DNA from: Aquabacterium soli
GTDB taxonomy: Bacteria; Pseudomonadota; Gammaproteobacteria; Burkholderiales; Burkholderiaceae_C
DNA: 64,000 bases
NCBI RefSeq assembly: GCF_003933735.1
Contig: NZ_RSED01000006.1
Coordinates: forward strand, 245,599 to 309,598
Reading direction: 5' to 3'
Notes under the pieces: generated by a model
Seen by the model: the letters and a program-made list of their open reading frames with translations, nothing else
What the model was told of the DNA's origin: nothing
Database searches by the model: none
Translations under genes and position numbers: made by a program
Shown here: piece after piece, positions 54,665 to 62,741 of the stretch
Layout of the letters: every line of letters begins with the position of its first letter
How positions within the stretch are numbered: position 1 is the first letter of the stretch

Positions 54665-55471
54665 TCAGGCCGCCATGGTGGCGCGGCGGCTGCGTGCGCG
54701 CAGCATGCCCACCACACCCAGCCCTGCCACCAGCATCGCCCAGCTCGAAGCCTCGGGCACGGGTGAGATGTTGAAGTTGGCGATGCCCGCGATCTGCTGT
54801 GCGCTCAGCCCATCCAGGCGAGGCGTGCTCAGCAGCGACAGGCCGGTGTTCTTGGCCAGCAGCACATCAGCTGGCGTCGGGCCGTCCACATCGCTGGCCA
54901 GGAAGGCGAAGTTCAGCAGGCTCAGGCTCTGGCCCGCCTGCAGCGTGACCGAGAAGCTCACGTTGTAGCGATCAGGCGTGATCGATGCCTGGCCCAGGCC
55001 GTTGTTGCCCGACACCAGCGCCAGCACCGGGTCACCGCCGCCGCAGGCACCGCTCCAGTCATCCTCGCAGCTCACGATGAGGCCGCCGCTGTTGAAGCTG
55101 ATCAGTTCGTCGCCGTCGGAACCGAGGTTGCCGAAGAAGTTCAGCGTGGTGGTGATCGTGGCACCGGTGTTGTTGGTGAAGGTGTCGAAGAAGCGGTAGA
55201 CATTGCCGCCCAGCAGGTCGACCTGGCGCTGCTGCGTCAGATTGCCGACCCCGCTGTTGTAGAAACCGAAGGCGTCGACGGCACCGTTGCCGCCATCGAA
55301 CACCGCCCCCAGCGGCTGGTTGTACAAGGGCGTTGTGCCGCCAGCACCCGCATAGCTGCTGCCGTAGCCGGTGCCATCAAAGACACCCGGCGTGGCCTGG
55401 AACTGCCCGGCTTGAGCAGCAAATGAAACAGAGAACGCGGCAATGGCCGCTGACAGGATGCGCATGGACAT
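54665..55471 (-). CDS. PEP-CTERM sorted exported protein
   Basis: A 268-residue secreted protein. The signal peptide (about 3-20, SFAAQA) is followed by a beta-rich domain with Gly/Asn-rich stretches and two Cys (SCEDDWSGACGGG). The C-terminal sorting signal has PVPEASSWAMLVAGLGVVG, then a hydrophobic helix and a basic tail RARSRRATMAA, the exosortase signal common in exopolysaccharide-producing betaproteobacteria. GGAG precedes ATG 55471. No exosortase gene is in the window. Function unknown. Confidence 0.88.
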   Translation of the reverse strand: MSMRILSAAIAAFSVSFAAQAGQFQATPGVFDGTGYGSSYAGAGGTTPLYNQPLGAVFDGGNGAVDAFGFYNSGVGNLTQQRQVDLLGGNVYRFFDTFTNNTGATITTTLNFFGNLGSDGDELISFNSGGLIVSCEDDWSGACGGGDPVLALVSGNNGLGQASITPDRYNVSFSVTLQAGQSLSLLNFAFLASDVDGPTPADVLLAKNTGLSLLSTPRLDGLSAQQIAGIANFNISPVPEASSWAMLVAGLGVVGMLRARSRRATMAA

Positions 55472-55525
55472 GGAAAGACTCCGAACAGGGATACGCCGCC
55501 TAGAGCAGCGTGGGTCAAAGGGGGT

Positions 55526-55550
55526 GACCGGCCGCGCCTGGCGGCCGGTC
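55526..55550 (-). terminator. strong stem-loop after the metallophosphoesterase gene
   Basis: Perfect 10-base stem GACCGGCCGC / GCGGCCGGTC with a 5-base loop, 14 bases beyond the metallophosphoesterase stop and 55 bases before the PEP-CTERM start. No T run, so it may instead separate expression of the two genes. Confidence 0.5.
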
Positions 55551-55563
55551 GAGATCGCGTAGA

Positions 55564-57603
55564 TCAGCCGCGGCGGGCGGTCAGCCACTGGTCCTGAGGG
55601 ATCGGCTTGCCGACCAGCCGCATCTCACCGACCCAGCCGTAGTAGCCGTCGTCCAGAACGCCGTTCCACCAGCCGGCGCCGATGATCCAGGGCAGCGGGT
55701 TGGCCTGCGAGCGGGTGCCCGTGGCCGCGTTGGCCACGTTGCGCAGCACCGGGGCGCCATCGATGTAGAGCGTCGTGGTGGCCGTGGCCGGGTCATTGAC
55801 GATCGCGACGTGGTACCAGGTGTCGCGGATCAGCTCGCCCGACCAGTTGGTCTGCGCGTACTGGGCATTGGAGGCCGGCACGACCTCCCACTGCACCTCG
55901 CGCAGGCTGGAGATCGCGAACAGCACGCTGGAGGCCTCCGGATCGCCACCGCGGTAGCCGCCGGGCACATTGCCACGGTTGCCCTGGCGGCCCAGGATGT
56001 TGCCCCAGCGGTGCTTGTCGGAGTTCCAGTCCGCCGGGATCTTCACGAAGGCCTCGATGGTGTAGCCCGTCCAGAAGCTGCGGCCGTTGACGTTGGCACC
56101 CATGGCCGTCAGGAAGGCACTGAGGCGGCCCACCGTCTTGTCAGAGTTCTTGAAGCGCACGCTGCCCGCGGCCGACGACAGGTGGTGCTTGTCCTTGGAC
56201 CACACCACATCGCCCACCTGGGCCGGGCCTTGCAGTGGCGCACGGGTCATGTCGAACCCACCGGCGATGTCCGGCAGGGCTTCACCCACGCGAACCACCT
56301 GTCCCTCCGTGAGGTTGGCCGGTGCGCGCCAGTGCGCGTAGGTGTCCGACACCACCGGGAAGTCATTGATGTCGGCCGGCGCACGTGTGACCGGAGGCAC
56401 AGGCTCCACATAGCCCGACAGCAGGTCGCTGCGCACGCGCGGCAGAATGGCGGCGCCCGTGACCGACACCGTCGGGCGCCAGCGCAGGAAGCCCGCGAAG
56501 CGCTTCTTGAAGTTGATGGGGATGGAGAAGCGGTTGTTGGCCTGCGAAAGCTCGGCGAAATCGAACTGGTTGCGCGTGTGCGCGGGCTTTTGCACCACCC
56601 AGGGAGAGAACGACATCACGTCGATCTTGTTGCCCACCAGGTCCACCTCGTACAGGCGCATCATGGCGTTGCCGCCTTGGTAGTCCATCTGGTAGTCCAC
56701 CACCATCTGGTGCACTTCATTGCCGAAGTCGTTGAACTTGCGCAGATGGGCCGCACCGTGGTGGTGGCCGTTCAGCGTCATGAAGATCTGGTCGTTGTCG
56801 CGGATCAGCTTGTCCCACAGCATCTTGCCGTAGTCGGTCTCGAGCGGGGTGACGCCATCGCTGCCGATGTTGAGCAACTGGTGGTTCGACAGGATCACCG
56901 GCACGCCGGGGTTGCGCGCGATCACATCACGCGCCCAGGCGATGCCCGCGTTCGAGATGCGCCACGACAGCGACAGCACCATGAACTTCACGCCGTGGGC
57001 CTCGAACACGTGGTACTCATGGAAGCCCGAGCTGTGGCGCTCCTTGAAGGTGTTCTGACGCGCCGCACGGCTGGTGGGGAACCACTGCAGGTAGGGCTCG
57101 GACGCCAGGTTGCGCTGGGCATCGGTGCCGGAGTTCTGGTCAGACGCCTGGTGGTAGTCGTAGTCGGTCAGCACATCGTGGTTGCCGGCCAGGATCGAGT
57201 AAGGCACGCCCGCGGTCTCCAGCTTCGCCATGGCAGCATCGGCCACGCGCCACTGGTTGGGCTTGCCGACCTGGTCCACCACATCGCCCAGGTGGATCAC
57301 GAAGGGGATGTTGTAGGCGGCGGCGTTGTTGGCGATCCAGCTGGTCTGAGCCTCGAAGGGCGTCGAGCCATAGTGGTTCTGGAACTGCTGGCCTTCGTCG
57401 GTGGTGGCGTAGCGCGAGTAGAACTGCGTGTCCGGCAGCACCGCGATGGCGAAGCTGGTGACGGCGGCGGCCGCCGCTTGGGCCGTTTCCATCACGCCCA
57501 TCAGGCCGGTGCCTGCGGCCAGGGCCGACAGGCCCGCTGCGCCGCGCAACACCGCACGGCGGTCTGCCACGCAGGCCGCGTCATTCTTCTTGTCTTCACT
57601 CAT
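55564..57603 (-). CDS. Tat-exported metallophosphoesterase with LamG-like domain
   Basis: A 679-residue protein. A Tat signal (DRRAVLRGAAGLSALAAGTG, about residues 13-32) precedes a calcineurin-type phosphoesterase with IAVLPDTQFYSRY, IHLGDVVDQ, LAGNHDVLTDYDY, SNHQLLN and NGHHHGAAH, the full metal-ligand set. The C-terminal 200 residues form a LamG/concanavalin-like domain (YTIEAFVKIPADWN, TWYHVAIVNDPATATTTLYI). It probably acts on an extracellular phosphodiester or phosphomonoester, with LamG binding glycan. AAGGA precedes ATG 57603. Confidence 0.9.
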   Translation of the reverse strand: MSEDKKNDAACVADRRAVLRGAAGLSALAAGTGLMGVMETAQAAAAAVTSFAIAVLPDTQFYSRYATTDEGQQFQNHYGSTPFEAQTSWIANNAAAYNIPFVIHLGDVVDQVGKPNQWRVADAAMAKLETAGVPYSILAGNHDVLTDYDYHQASDQNSGTDAQRNLASEPYLQWFPTSRAARQNTFKERHSSGFHEYHVFEAHGVKFMVLSLSWRISNAGIAWARDVIARNPGVPVILSNHQLLNIGSDGVTPLETDYGKMLWDKLIRDNDQIFMTLNGHHHGAAHLRKFNDFGNEVHQMVVDYQMDYQGGNAMMRLYEVDLVGNKIDVMSFSPWVVQKPAHTRNQFDFAELSQANNRFSIPINFKKRFAGFLRWRPTVSVTGAAILPRVRSDLLSGYVEPVPPVTRAPADINDFPVVSDTYAHWRAPANLTEGQVVRVGEALPDIAGGFDMTRAPLQGPAQVGDVVWSKDKHHLSSAAGSVRFKNSDKTVGRLSAFLTAMGANVNGRSFWTGYTIEAFVKIPADWNSDKHRWGNILGRQGNRGNVPGGYRGGDPEASSVLFAISSLREVQWEVVPASNAQYAQTNWSGELIRDTWYHVAIVNDPATATTTLYIDGAPVLRNVANAATGTRSQANPLPWIIGAGWWNGVLDDGYYGWVGEMRLVGKPIPQDQWLTARRG

Positions 57604-57933
57604 GGCTGGGTCCTTACTGCTTGGAGAGGTACAACGGATTCGGGCCCTTGTGGAGCCCATCAACGCTGCTCAGTCGCAGCGCCGCCGTGAGTCTGTGGCG
57701 GCAAGAAGACCCGCCGGTGACACACCCCGTCCCGTATGGCCTACCGCCCATTCCGCACCGCAGATCCAAGGCATCTCGCGGCGCGATACGCCATGGGAAT
57801 CCGGTCTGGATCACATGAATGGGGGGTCGAGGTAACCCGCGAATCACGGGTTGCCCCTGAAGGCGCTTTCGGGCGGCGTCCAAACAATCAGGGCATCAGA
57901 CAGACGTTGTTCAACGCATACCGAGGAGCCCGC
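57604..57933. other. 330-base divergent spacer between metallophosphoesterase and lipase
   Basis: No credible gene is seen. An open frame runs into the lipase gene from 57736, but its translation has no domain and it precedes the signal peptide. The spacer contains an inverted repeat AACCCG-N7-CGGGTT at 57834-57852, about 80 bases upstream of the lipase start, which could be a regulator site. Promoters were not identified with confidence. Confidence 0.5.
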
Positions 57934-58842
57934 ATGAAAACCATCAGCATCCGCCACATCGCCGCAGCCGCCGTCGCCACCCTGGCCGTGGCAGCCGTCC
58001 CTGCCCACGCCGCCGGCACCGCCGCCAAGACCCAGTACCCCATCGTGCTGGTCCATGGCTTTATCGGCTTCGACAGCATCCTGGGCGTCGTCAACTATTT
58101 CTACCAAATCCCCGGCGCGCTGCGCAACGAAGGCGCCACCGTCTACATCGCCTCGGTCAACCCCTCGCAGACCACCGAGTTCCGTGGTGAAGAACTGAAC
58201 CGCCAGCTCGATTCGTGGAAGGCCAAGGACGGCGTCAAGAAGTTCAACCTGATCGGCCACAGCCATGGCGGCCCCACCGTGCGCTATGCCGCCGCCACGC
58301 GCAGCGACATTGCCAGCGTGTCGTCCATGTCCGGCACGCACTACGGCTCCAAGGTGGCCGACGACATCCTGAAGGGCACCACGCCCGACGGTGGCTTCGA
58401 CAAGGCCGCCACGGCCGGGCTGCAGCTGATCGGCTGGCTGACCGGCAACAGCACCTACAAGTCGGCCGACCTGAAGACCGCCTTGAAGGCCTTGAGCAGC
58501 GTCGATGCCGAGCGCTTCAACCAGGAGTTCCCCGCCGGCCGCAACGCCGAGTTGGAGGGCGGCCAATACTTCTATTCGTACGCCGGCAACGTGGTCAAGA
58601 CCAACGGCTGGGACATCTCCGATGCCATCCTGGCCTACACCGGCAAGTACTACGGCACGGTGGCCAACGATGGCCTGGTGTCGCCCGCAGAGGCCAAGTG
58701 GGGTAAGCAGATCGACCTGGCCCTGCCCTGGAACCACCTGGATGAAATCAACCAGGTCCTCGGCGCCATCGGCAAGGGTGCGCCCGATCCCAAGGCTTAT
58801 TACGTGAACATGGCCAACCGCCTCAAGGGCAAGGGCCTGTAA
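57934..58842 (+). CDS. secreted triacylglycerol lipase, family I (LipA-like)
   Basis: A 302-residue exported lipase. The signal peptide (about 1-26) ends VPAHA. The domain begins QYPIVLVHGFIGFDS (oxyanion region), has the nucleophile motif LIGHSHGGPTVRY and GTHYGSKVADDI, and ends with the calcium/His region PWNHLDEINQVLG. This is the Pseudomonas/Burkholderia family I type. No Cys occurs in the mature part, so the disulphide of the foldase-dependent Burkholderia enzymes is missing, as in Proteus-type lipases. No lipase chaperone gene is adjacent. GAGGAG precedes ATG 57934. A terminator follows. Confidence 0.93.
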   Translation: MKTISIRHIAAAAVATLAVAAVPAHAAGTAAKTQYPIVLVHGFIGFDSILGVVNYFYQIPGALRNEGATVYIASVNPSQTTEFRGEELNRQLDSWKAKDGVKKFNLIGHSHGGPTVRYAAATRSDIASVSSMSGTHYGSKVADDILKGTTPDGGFDKAATAGLQLIGWLTGNSTYKSADLKTALKALSSVDAERFNQEFPAGRNAELEGGQYFYSYAGNVVKTNGWDISDAILAYTGKYYGTVANDGLVSPAEAKWGKQIDLALPWNHLDEINQVLGAIGKGAPDPKAYYVNMANRLKGKGL

Positions 58843-58870
58843 TCGACTCCGTTGTTCCTTTGGGGGTTCA

Positions 58871-58897
58871 AGCCGGCGCCATGCGCCGGCTTTTTTC
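58871..58897 (+). terminator. rho-independent terminator after the lipase gene
   Basis: Perfect 9-base GC stem AGCCGGCGC / GCGCCGGCT with a 3-base loop and a run of six T, 29 bases past the lipase stop. Confidence 0.92.
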
Positions 58898-58976
58898 TTG
58901 GCTGAACGCACTGCCCCCGACGCCGCGCGGTGAACTCGCATAAGCTGGGCATCCAAGATGGCGGACCGCTTGAACC

Positions 58977-59549
58977 ATGAAGACCGAACGACAGAAGATG
59001 CTGGCAGGCGAGCCCTACCGTGCGATGGACCCCGAGCTGGTCGAGGCCAGGCTTCGCGCGCGCGAGATCTGCCATGAGATCAACAACCTGCCGCCGCGGC
59101 AGTTCGATGCCAGGCAGCCGGCGCTGGCCGCCAGCCTTTTCGGATCGGCGGCGAAGGTGACGATCACGCCCCCTTTTCGCTGCGACTACGGCGTCAACAT
59201 CCGCCTGGGCAGCCACGTGTTCTTCAATTTCGATTGCGTCATCCTGGACGTGTGCCCGGTGAGCATCGGCAACGACGTCATGTTCGGCCCGTCATGCCAC
59301 CTCTACACCGCCGTTCACCCGATGGACAAGGACGCGCGCCGCCAGCTCGAGAGCGGCAAGCCGGTGATCATCGGCAACGACGTCTGGCTGGGCGGCGGCG
59401 TCATCGTGTGCCCTGGCGTGACGATTGGCGATGGTGCGGTGATCGGCGCGGGCAGTGTCGTGACCCGTGATGTGCCACCCGGCATGTTTGCTGCCGGCAA
59501 TCCCTGCCGAATCATCCGTGCCATCGAAGCGCAGGATCGCCAAGGCTGA
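58977..59549 (+). CDS. sugar O-acetyltransferase, maltose acetyltransferase family
   Basis: A 190-residue left-handed beta-helix acetyltransferase of the Maa/NodL/LacA type. N-terminal Mac domain MKTERQKMLAGEPYRAMDPE; hexapeptide repeats with the catalytic His in CHLYTAVHPMD and later VIIGNDVWLGGGVIVCPGVT. It acetylates a sugar hydroxyl from acetyl-CoA in the cytoplasm; the acceptor is unknown. Single gene. Confidence 0.93.
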   Translation: MKTERQKMLAGEPYRAMDPELVEARLRAREICHEINNLPPRQFDARQPALAASLFGSAAKVTITPPFRCDYGVNIRLGSHVFFNFDCVILDVCPVSIGNDVMFGPSCHLYTAVHPMDKDARRQLESGKPVIIGNDVWLGGGVIVCPGVTIGDGAVIGAGSVVTRDVPPGMFAAGNPCRIIRAIEAQDRQG

Positions 59550-59566
59550 GAGCCCTCAACGGCTGT

Positions 59567-59803
59567 TCAATCGTCACCGCGCTTCGCGGCCTGGGCACGC
59601 CGCCAAGTCTCCAGGTACAAGGCCTCGACCTTCTCGCGCGCCCACGGCGTGCGGCGCAGGAACTTCAGGCTGGATGACACGCTCGGGTCGTGCGTGAAGC
59701 AGCGCACCGGGATCAGGCGGCCCAGTTCGCTCCAACCGTAGTAATCAGACAGGTCTTCGACCATGTGGGCCAGGGTCACGCCGTGCAGCGGGTCTTTGTT
59801 CAT
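59567..59803 (-). CDS. VF530-family small DNA-binding-type protein
   Basis: A 78-residue protein matching the VF530/DUF2132 family almost end to end: KDPLHGVTLAHMVEDLSDYY, ELGRLIPVRCFTHDPSVSSS and LKFLRRTPWAREKVEALYLE. A Vibrio member folds as a helical, possibly DNA-binding, domain; the role is unknown. ATG 59803 gives the family N-terminus, with ATGs at 59812 and 59815 possible. Confidence 0.88.
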   Translation of the reverse strand: MNKDPLHGVTLAHMVEDLSDYYGWSELGRLIPVRCFTHDPSVSSSLKFLRRTPWAREKVEALYLETWRRAQAAKRGDD

Positions 59804-59872
59804 CGTCAACATCATCCGGCGGCCCGCCCCTGGGCCAGGGGATCACAACCACCGCCCGCATTGTCGGTCAAT

Positions 59873-59900
59873 GGCTCAGGGGCTCAGGGGCTCAGGGGCT
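59873..59900. repeat. 8-base tandem repeat GGCTCAGG x3.5
   Basis: Three perfect copies of GGCTCAGG plus GGCT. The repeat covers the stop codon of the SMP-30-like gene; the stop is in the first unit read, so copy-number change would not extend the protein. Confidence 0.8.
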
Positions 59901-60824
59901 GACAGATGGCCCCGCAGCAGGCACGGCCAAACTCACCTCATGGATGCGACCCGAGTGCGTGGTGATGTAGACGCTGCTGGCGCTGTACGCGCCCCCTGCC
60001 CGGCCCACGGCCACCGCGCTGGGCAGGGACAGGCCCGACACCAGCAGGCACATCTGGCGCGTGGCCGGATCCAGGCGCCACACCTCGCCCGCCCAGTACG
60101 AGACCACGTACAGGCGCCCCTGGTCATCGATGTCCAGCCCATCGAGCCAGCTCCACTTGCGGGCCGGCGGGGCATCGGCCACCACGCGGGTCTGCCCCGT
60201 GGCGCGGTCCACCGCGAGGATGCTGGCCGGGACCATCTGGTTCACATACAGCGTCTTCTGATCCTGACTGATGGCCAGACCATTGCTGTTCTGCTTGAGC
60301 CAGGTGCGCTGCACTGTGCCATCGGGCAGGACACGGTCGAGGCTGGCGGCCAGGTCATCAGAGGCATAGAAGGTGCCATCGGCCGCGCGCACCAGGCCAT
60401 TGGACATGGACAGGCCGCTTGCCTGCGGGGTGACCTGGCCGCTCTGCAGATCGACCCGCACGATGCCCGCCTTGCCCAAGGACGGTGCCAAGCCATACAG
60501 CCCGTTGCCAGTGCCGACGTAGGCCTCATGCGCCCCCGCCACCGCGATGCCGCCGGGGCTGCTGATGTCGGCTGCCACCGTGGCCGGCACGGCTTTGGGT
60601 GCATCAAGGCGCGACAGCGTACCCTTGAACAGGTTGGTGTAGAGGATGCGGCCCTGCTGGTCGAAGGCGATCGATTCAAGCGGCCCCTGCCCCGACAGGA
60701 TCACGGCAGACGCCCCAACCCCGCCGCAGCCAGGCAGGCCTGAATCGCCCGCCCAGGCTTGGCTGCCCAGCCCACCCAGGGTGCCCATGGCCAAGCCGCA
60801 CGCCCATTGTTGGAACCGCTTCAT
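59892..60824 (-). CDS. exported SMP-30/gluconolactonase-like propeller protein
   Basis: A 310-residue protein with a signal peptide (about 1-25, SQAWA) and a six-bladed propeller of the SMP-30/strictosidine-synthase type: SIAFDQQGRILYTNLFKGTL, MSNGLVRAADGTFYASDD, NGLAISQDQKTLYVNQM and WLDGLDIDDQGRLYVVSYW. Acidic and Asn residues in these blades suit a divalent-metal lactonase or esterase site. Substrate unknown. GGAGG precedes ATG 60824. Confidence 0.82.
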   Translation of the reverse strand: MKRFQQWACGLAMGTLGGLGSQAWAGDSGLPGCGGVGASAVILSGQGPLESIAFDQQGRILYTNLFKGTLSRLDAPKAVPATVAADISSPGGIAVAGAHEAYVGTGNGLYGLAPSLGKAGIVRVDLQSGQVTPQASGLSMSNGLVRAADGTFYASDDLAASLDRVLPDGTVQRTWLKQNSNGLAISQDQKTLYVNQMVPASILAVDRATGQTRVVADAPPARKWSWLDGLDIDDQGRLYVVSYWAGEVWRLDPATRQMCLLVSGLSLPSAVAVGRAGGAYSASSVYITTHSGRIHEVSLAVPAAGPSVSP

Positions 60825-61011
60825 CACGCACCTCCGAGTGTTGATCTGGGAATGCGTCCTTTATACCAACCGAATCGCACGGCGGACAGGCCTTGATCCA
60901 GCACCCTGCGTCTGACGGCGGCCGAGCAGGCACTCGGTTTGCTGCATCCCCTTTGCGCCATCACGGCGCGGGGCATTCACGCAGTGTCCTCAACCGATAC
61001 GGAGACGACCC

Positions 61012-61542
61012 ATGACCAGATCCATGTTGACCAAGGCAAGCCTGGCGGCGGCCTTTGCCGGGATGCTCGCTTGCGCCCATGCCCAATCCACGAGCGGCCC
61101 CGCAGCAGGGAGCACCGCGGGCAGCACCAGCGGCAGTACGTCCGGAAAGACCTCTGGCAGCACCACGGGGAAGATGTCCGGCAGCACGGCAGATCCCAAT
61201 CGCCGTGCCACGTGGGGCGATCGACCTGCCAGCGAGGCCCAGATCAACCGTGGGGTCCGCGGGACCTCATCGGGAACCGCGGGAACCACCTCTGGCAACA
61301 CAGGCGCTGCCGGGGGCCCTGCGACGGGCACAGGCACGTCATCATCGGGCACGACGGGTGCAACACCTGGCTCTGGCGGTACAGGTACCGGGGCTGGCAT
61401 GGGAACCGGCACGGGTGGTGGAGCGGGCACGGGTGGGTCCGGTAGTGGCGGCTCAGGTGCGGGATCCGGTGCGGGTGGCGGCAGCGGCGGTGGCGGCGGC
61501 GGTGGCGGTGGCGGTGGCGGTGGCGGTGGCGGTGGCGGTTGA
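61012..61542 (+). CDS. exported Gly/Ser/Thr-rich low-complexity protein with poly-Gly tail
   Basis: A 176-residue protein. The signal peptide (about 1-24) ends AHAQ. The rest is Gly, Ser and Thr repeats (GSTSGSTSGKTSGSTTG near residue 35), interrupted by one ordinary segment, DPNRRATWGDRPASEAQINR (about 61-80), and ends in an uninterrupted run of Gly encoded by GGTGGC hexamers. GGAG precedes the start. No family recognised. Its 3' end overlaps the possible starts of the glycosylase gene. Confidence 0.7.
   Translation: MTRSMLTKASLAAAFAGMLACAHAQSTSGPAAGSTAGSTSGSTSGKTSGSTTGKMSGSTADPNRRATWGDRPASEAQINRGVRGTSSGTAGTTSGNTGAAGGPATGTGTSSSGTTGATPGSGGTGTGAGMGTGTGGGAGTGGSGSGGSGAGSGAGGGSGGGGGGGGGGGGGGGGGG
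61501..61539 (+). repeat. GGTGGC hexanucleotide repeat, six perfect copies
   Basis: Six GGTGGC units plus GGT, preceded by imperfect copies from about 61485. In one frame it encodes the poly-Gly tail of the upstream gene; in the next frame it reads (GTG GCG)n, giving up to six GTG start codons for the glycosylase gene. Confidence 0.92.
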
Positions 61543-62092
61543 ATCCGTCAACTTCAACGCCTCGCCCATCGAGGTTGCACGTGCGTTGATCGGGATGGTG
61601 GTACTGGTGGATGGCGTCGGCGGCCGCATCGTCGAGACAGAAGCGTACGACGCAGACGATCCCGCATCGCACAGCCACGCAGGCCCCTCCACGCGCAATG
61701 CGTCGATGTTCGGGCCCCCAGGGCGCGCCTATGTTTACCGTTCTTACGGCATCCACTGGTGTCTCAACTTTGTCTGCCGCGAGGCTGGCCACGGCGCTGG
61801 GGTGCTGATTCGTGCACTGGAGCCCATCGAGGGTTTGGCATTGATGCAAGAGCGCCGCGGTGTGGTCGACGAGCGGCTGCTGTGCAGCGGCCCGGGCCGC
61901 GTAGGACAGGCGCTTGGGATCAACCGTTCACACGATGGGCTTGCGCTTGATCAGCCTCCTTTCGAACTCCAACCGGCCCAGGTGGCGCCCAAGGTGCTGA
62001 CCGGTGTTCGCATCGGTATCTCCAAAGCCAAGGACGTGCCCTGGCGCTTTGGACTGCACGGCTCGCGGTTCGTCAGCAGACGGTTCCCGTGA
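61532..62092 (+). CDS. 3-methyladenine DNA glycosylase, AAG/Mpg family
   Basis: A base-excision repair enzyme of about 186 residues that removes alkylated purines. Family motifs: IEVARALIG, the catalytic Glu in GGRIVETEAYDADDPASHS, RNASMFGPPGRAYVYRSYG, IHWCLNFVC, and GPGRVGQALGI. No ATG lies before the domain. Starts can only be GTG codons inside the hexamer repeat (61502 to 61532 in steps of six); 61532 is used here as the shortest that keeps the family N-terminus. The long in-frame extension back to 61055 is an artefact of the repeat-rich upstream gene. Confidence 0.82.
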   Translation: MAVESVNFNASPIEVARALIGMVVLVDGVGGRIVETEAYDADDPASHSHAGPSTRNASMFGPPGRAYVYRSYGIHWCLNFVCREAGHGAGVLIRALEPIEGLALMQERRGVVDERLLCSGPGRVGQALGINRSHDGLALDQPPFELQPAQVAPKVLTGVRIGISKAKDVPWRFGLHGSRFVSRRFP

Positions 62093-62107
62093 GCCATTCC
62101 GGCTTGC

Positions 62108-62287
62108 TCACTTCTTCTTGATGAAGCGCTCAACGTCTTCAGCACGATCACCCGCACGGTTCACGGCCTCGATGAGTTGCTCCCGCGTGATCCCGAACTT
62201 CGTGGACCAGTGGTCAACTTCGTAGGCCTCGTGAACATTGATCCGGACGCGGTCCTGGCCGCCGGTCTTGGTCTTGTCATCGCTCAT
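62108..62287 (-). CDS. DUF3606 small protein
   Basis: A 59-residue protein, MSDDKTKTGGQDRVRINVHE onward, with the DUF3606 pattern: a polar N-terminus, YEVDHWSTKFGITREQLIEA and a basic KKK end. Function unknown; members are common in soil and aquatic proteobacteria and are often stress-linked. GAGGAG precedes ATG 62287. Confidence 0.85.
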   Translation of the reverse strand: MSDDKTKTGGQDRVRINVHEAYEVDHWSTKFGITREQLIEAVNRAGDRAEDVERFIKKK

Positions 62288-62463
62288 GGTGGTCTCCTCG
62301 TGAAACCTGGAGCCTGCGCTGATGTCGGTTCCCAGTCAATGGGCGATCCTCCAGCACACTTGTCATCCCACGCCTACAAGTGCCCTGCCTTCTGCAATGG
62401 AACGCGGATTGCCCTCTGTCACTGATGCAGCAGTCGCCGCGCCAGACAAAGAAGGATTGCACG

Positions 62464-62706
62464 ATGAGCGAGAACAACACCAAAGCACCCCAAAGTCATT
62501 CCAACCATGGGATCGGCTCCCGGCAGCGCAAGCCTGATGAGAGCACTTACGGCTTTCCGAATCACGAGGACGGCATCCAGTCCGGTAACCTGACTGGTGG
62601 AGAGAACCCGGAGCCCTTTCAGCCCGAGGAGGAAAAAACCGCGCCGAGCGGACCTGGTTCGCGCAACGGCAACGGCATGGCAGGCACTCAGGACAGCAGC
62701 CGCTAG
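62464..62706 (+). CDS. small hydrophilic protein, function unknown
   Basis: An 80-residue protein rich in Asn, Ser, Gly, Pro and Glu (SNHGIGSRQRKPDESTYGFP near residue 14), without hydrophobic core, so probably disordered. AAGGA lies upstream of ATG 62464. No family recognised. The codon start fits a real gene, but coding is not certain. Confidence 0.6.
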   Translation: MSENNTKAPQSHSNHGIGSRQRKPDESTYGFPNHEDGIQSGNLTGGENPEPFQPEEEKTAPSGPGSRNGNGMAGTQDSSR

Positions 62707-62741
62707 TCAAAGCAGCCAAGGGGCACTGTCACCTTCGGCGG

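Noticed and set aside
55810..57690. 626-residue plus-strand frame antisense to the metallophosphoesterase
   Set aside because: His/Val/Gly-rich composition typical of an antisense frame in GC-rich DNA; the opposite strand has full catalytic motifs.
59873..59900. 8-base tandem repeat as a phase-variation switch
   Set aside because: The stop codon lies in the first unit read by the gene, so gain or loss of units would not alter the protein.
61055..61531. Long N-terminal extension of the glycosylase frame
   Set aside because: It overlaps the Gly-rich gene out of frame and gives a low-complexity Arg/Pro/Ala/Val stretch without a domain; the family needs only about 190 residues.
61485..61539. 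Short repeats as a possible CRISPR array
   Set aside because: The units are contiguous hexamers without spacers and are translated.
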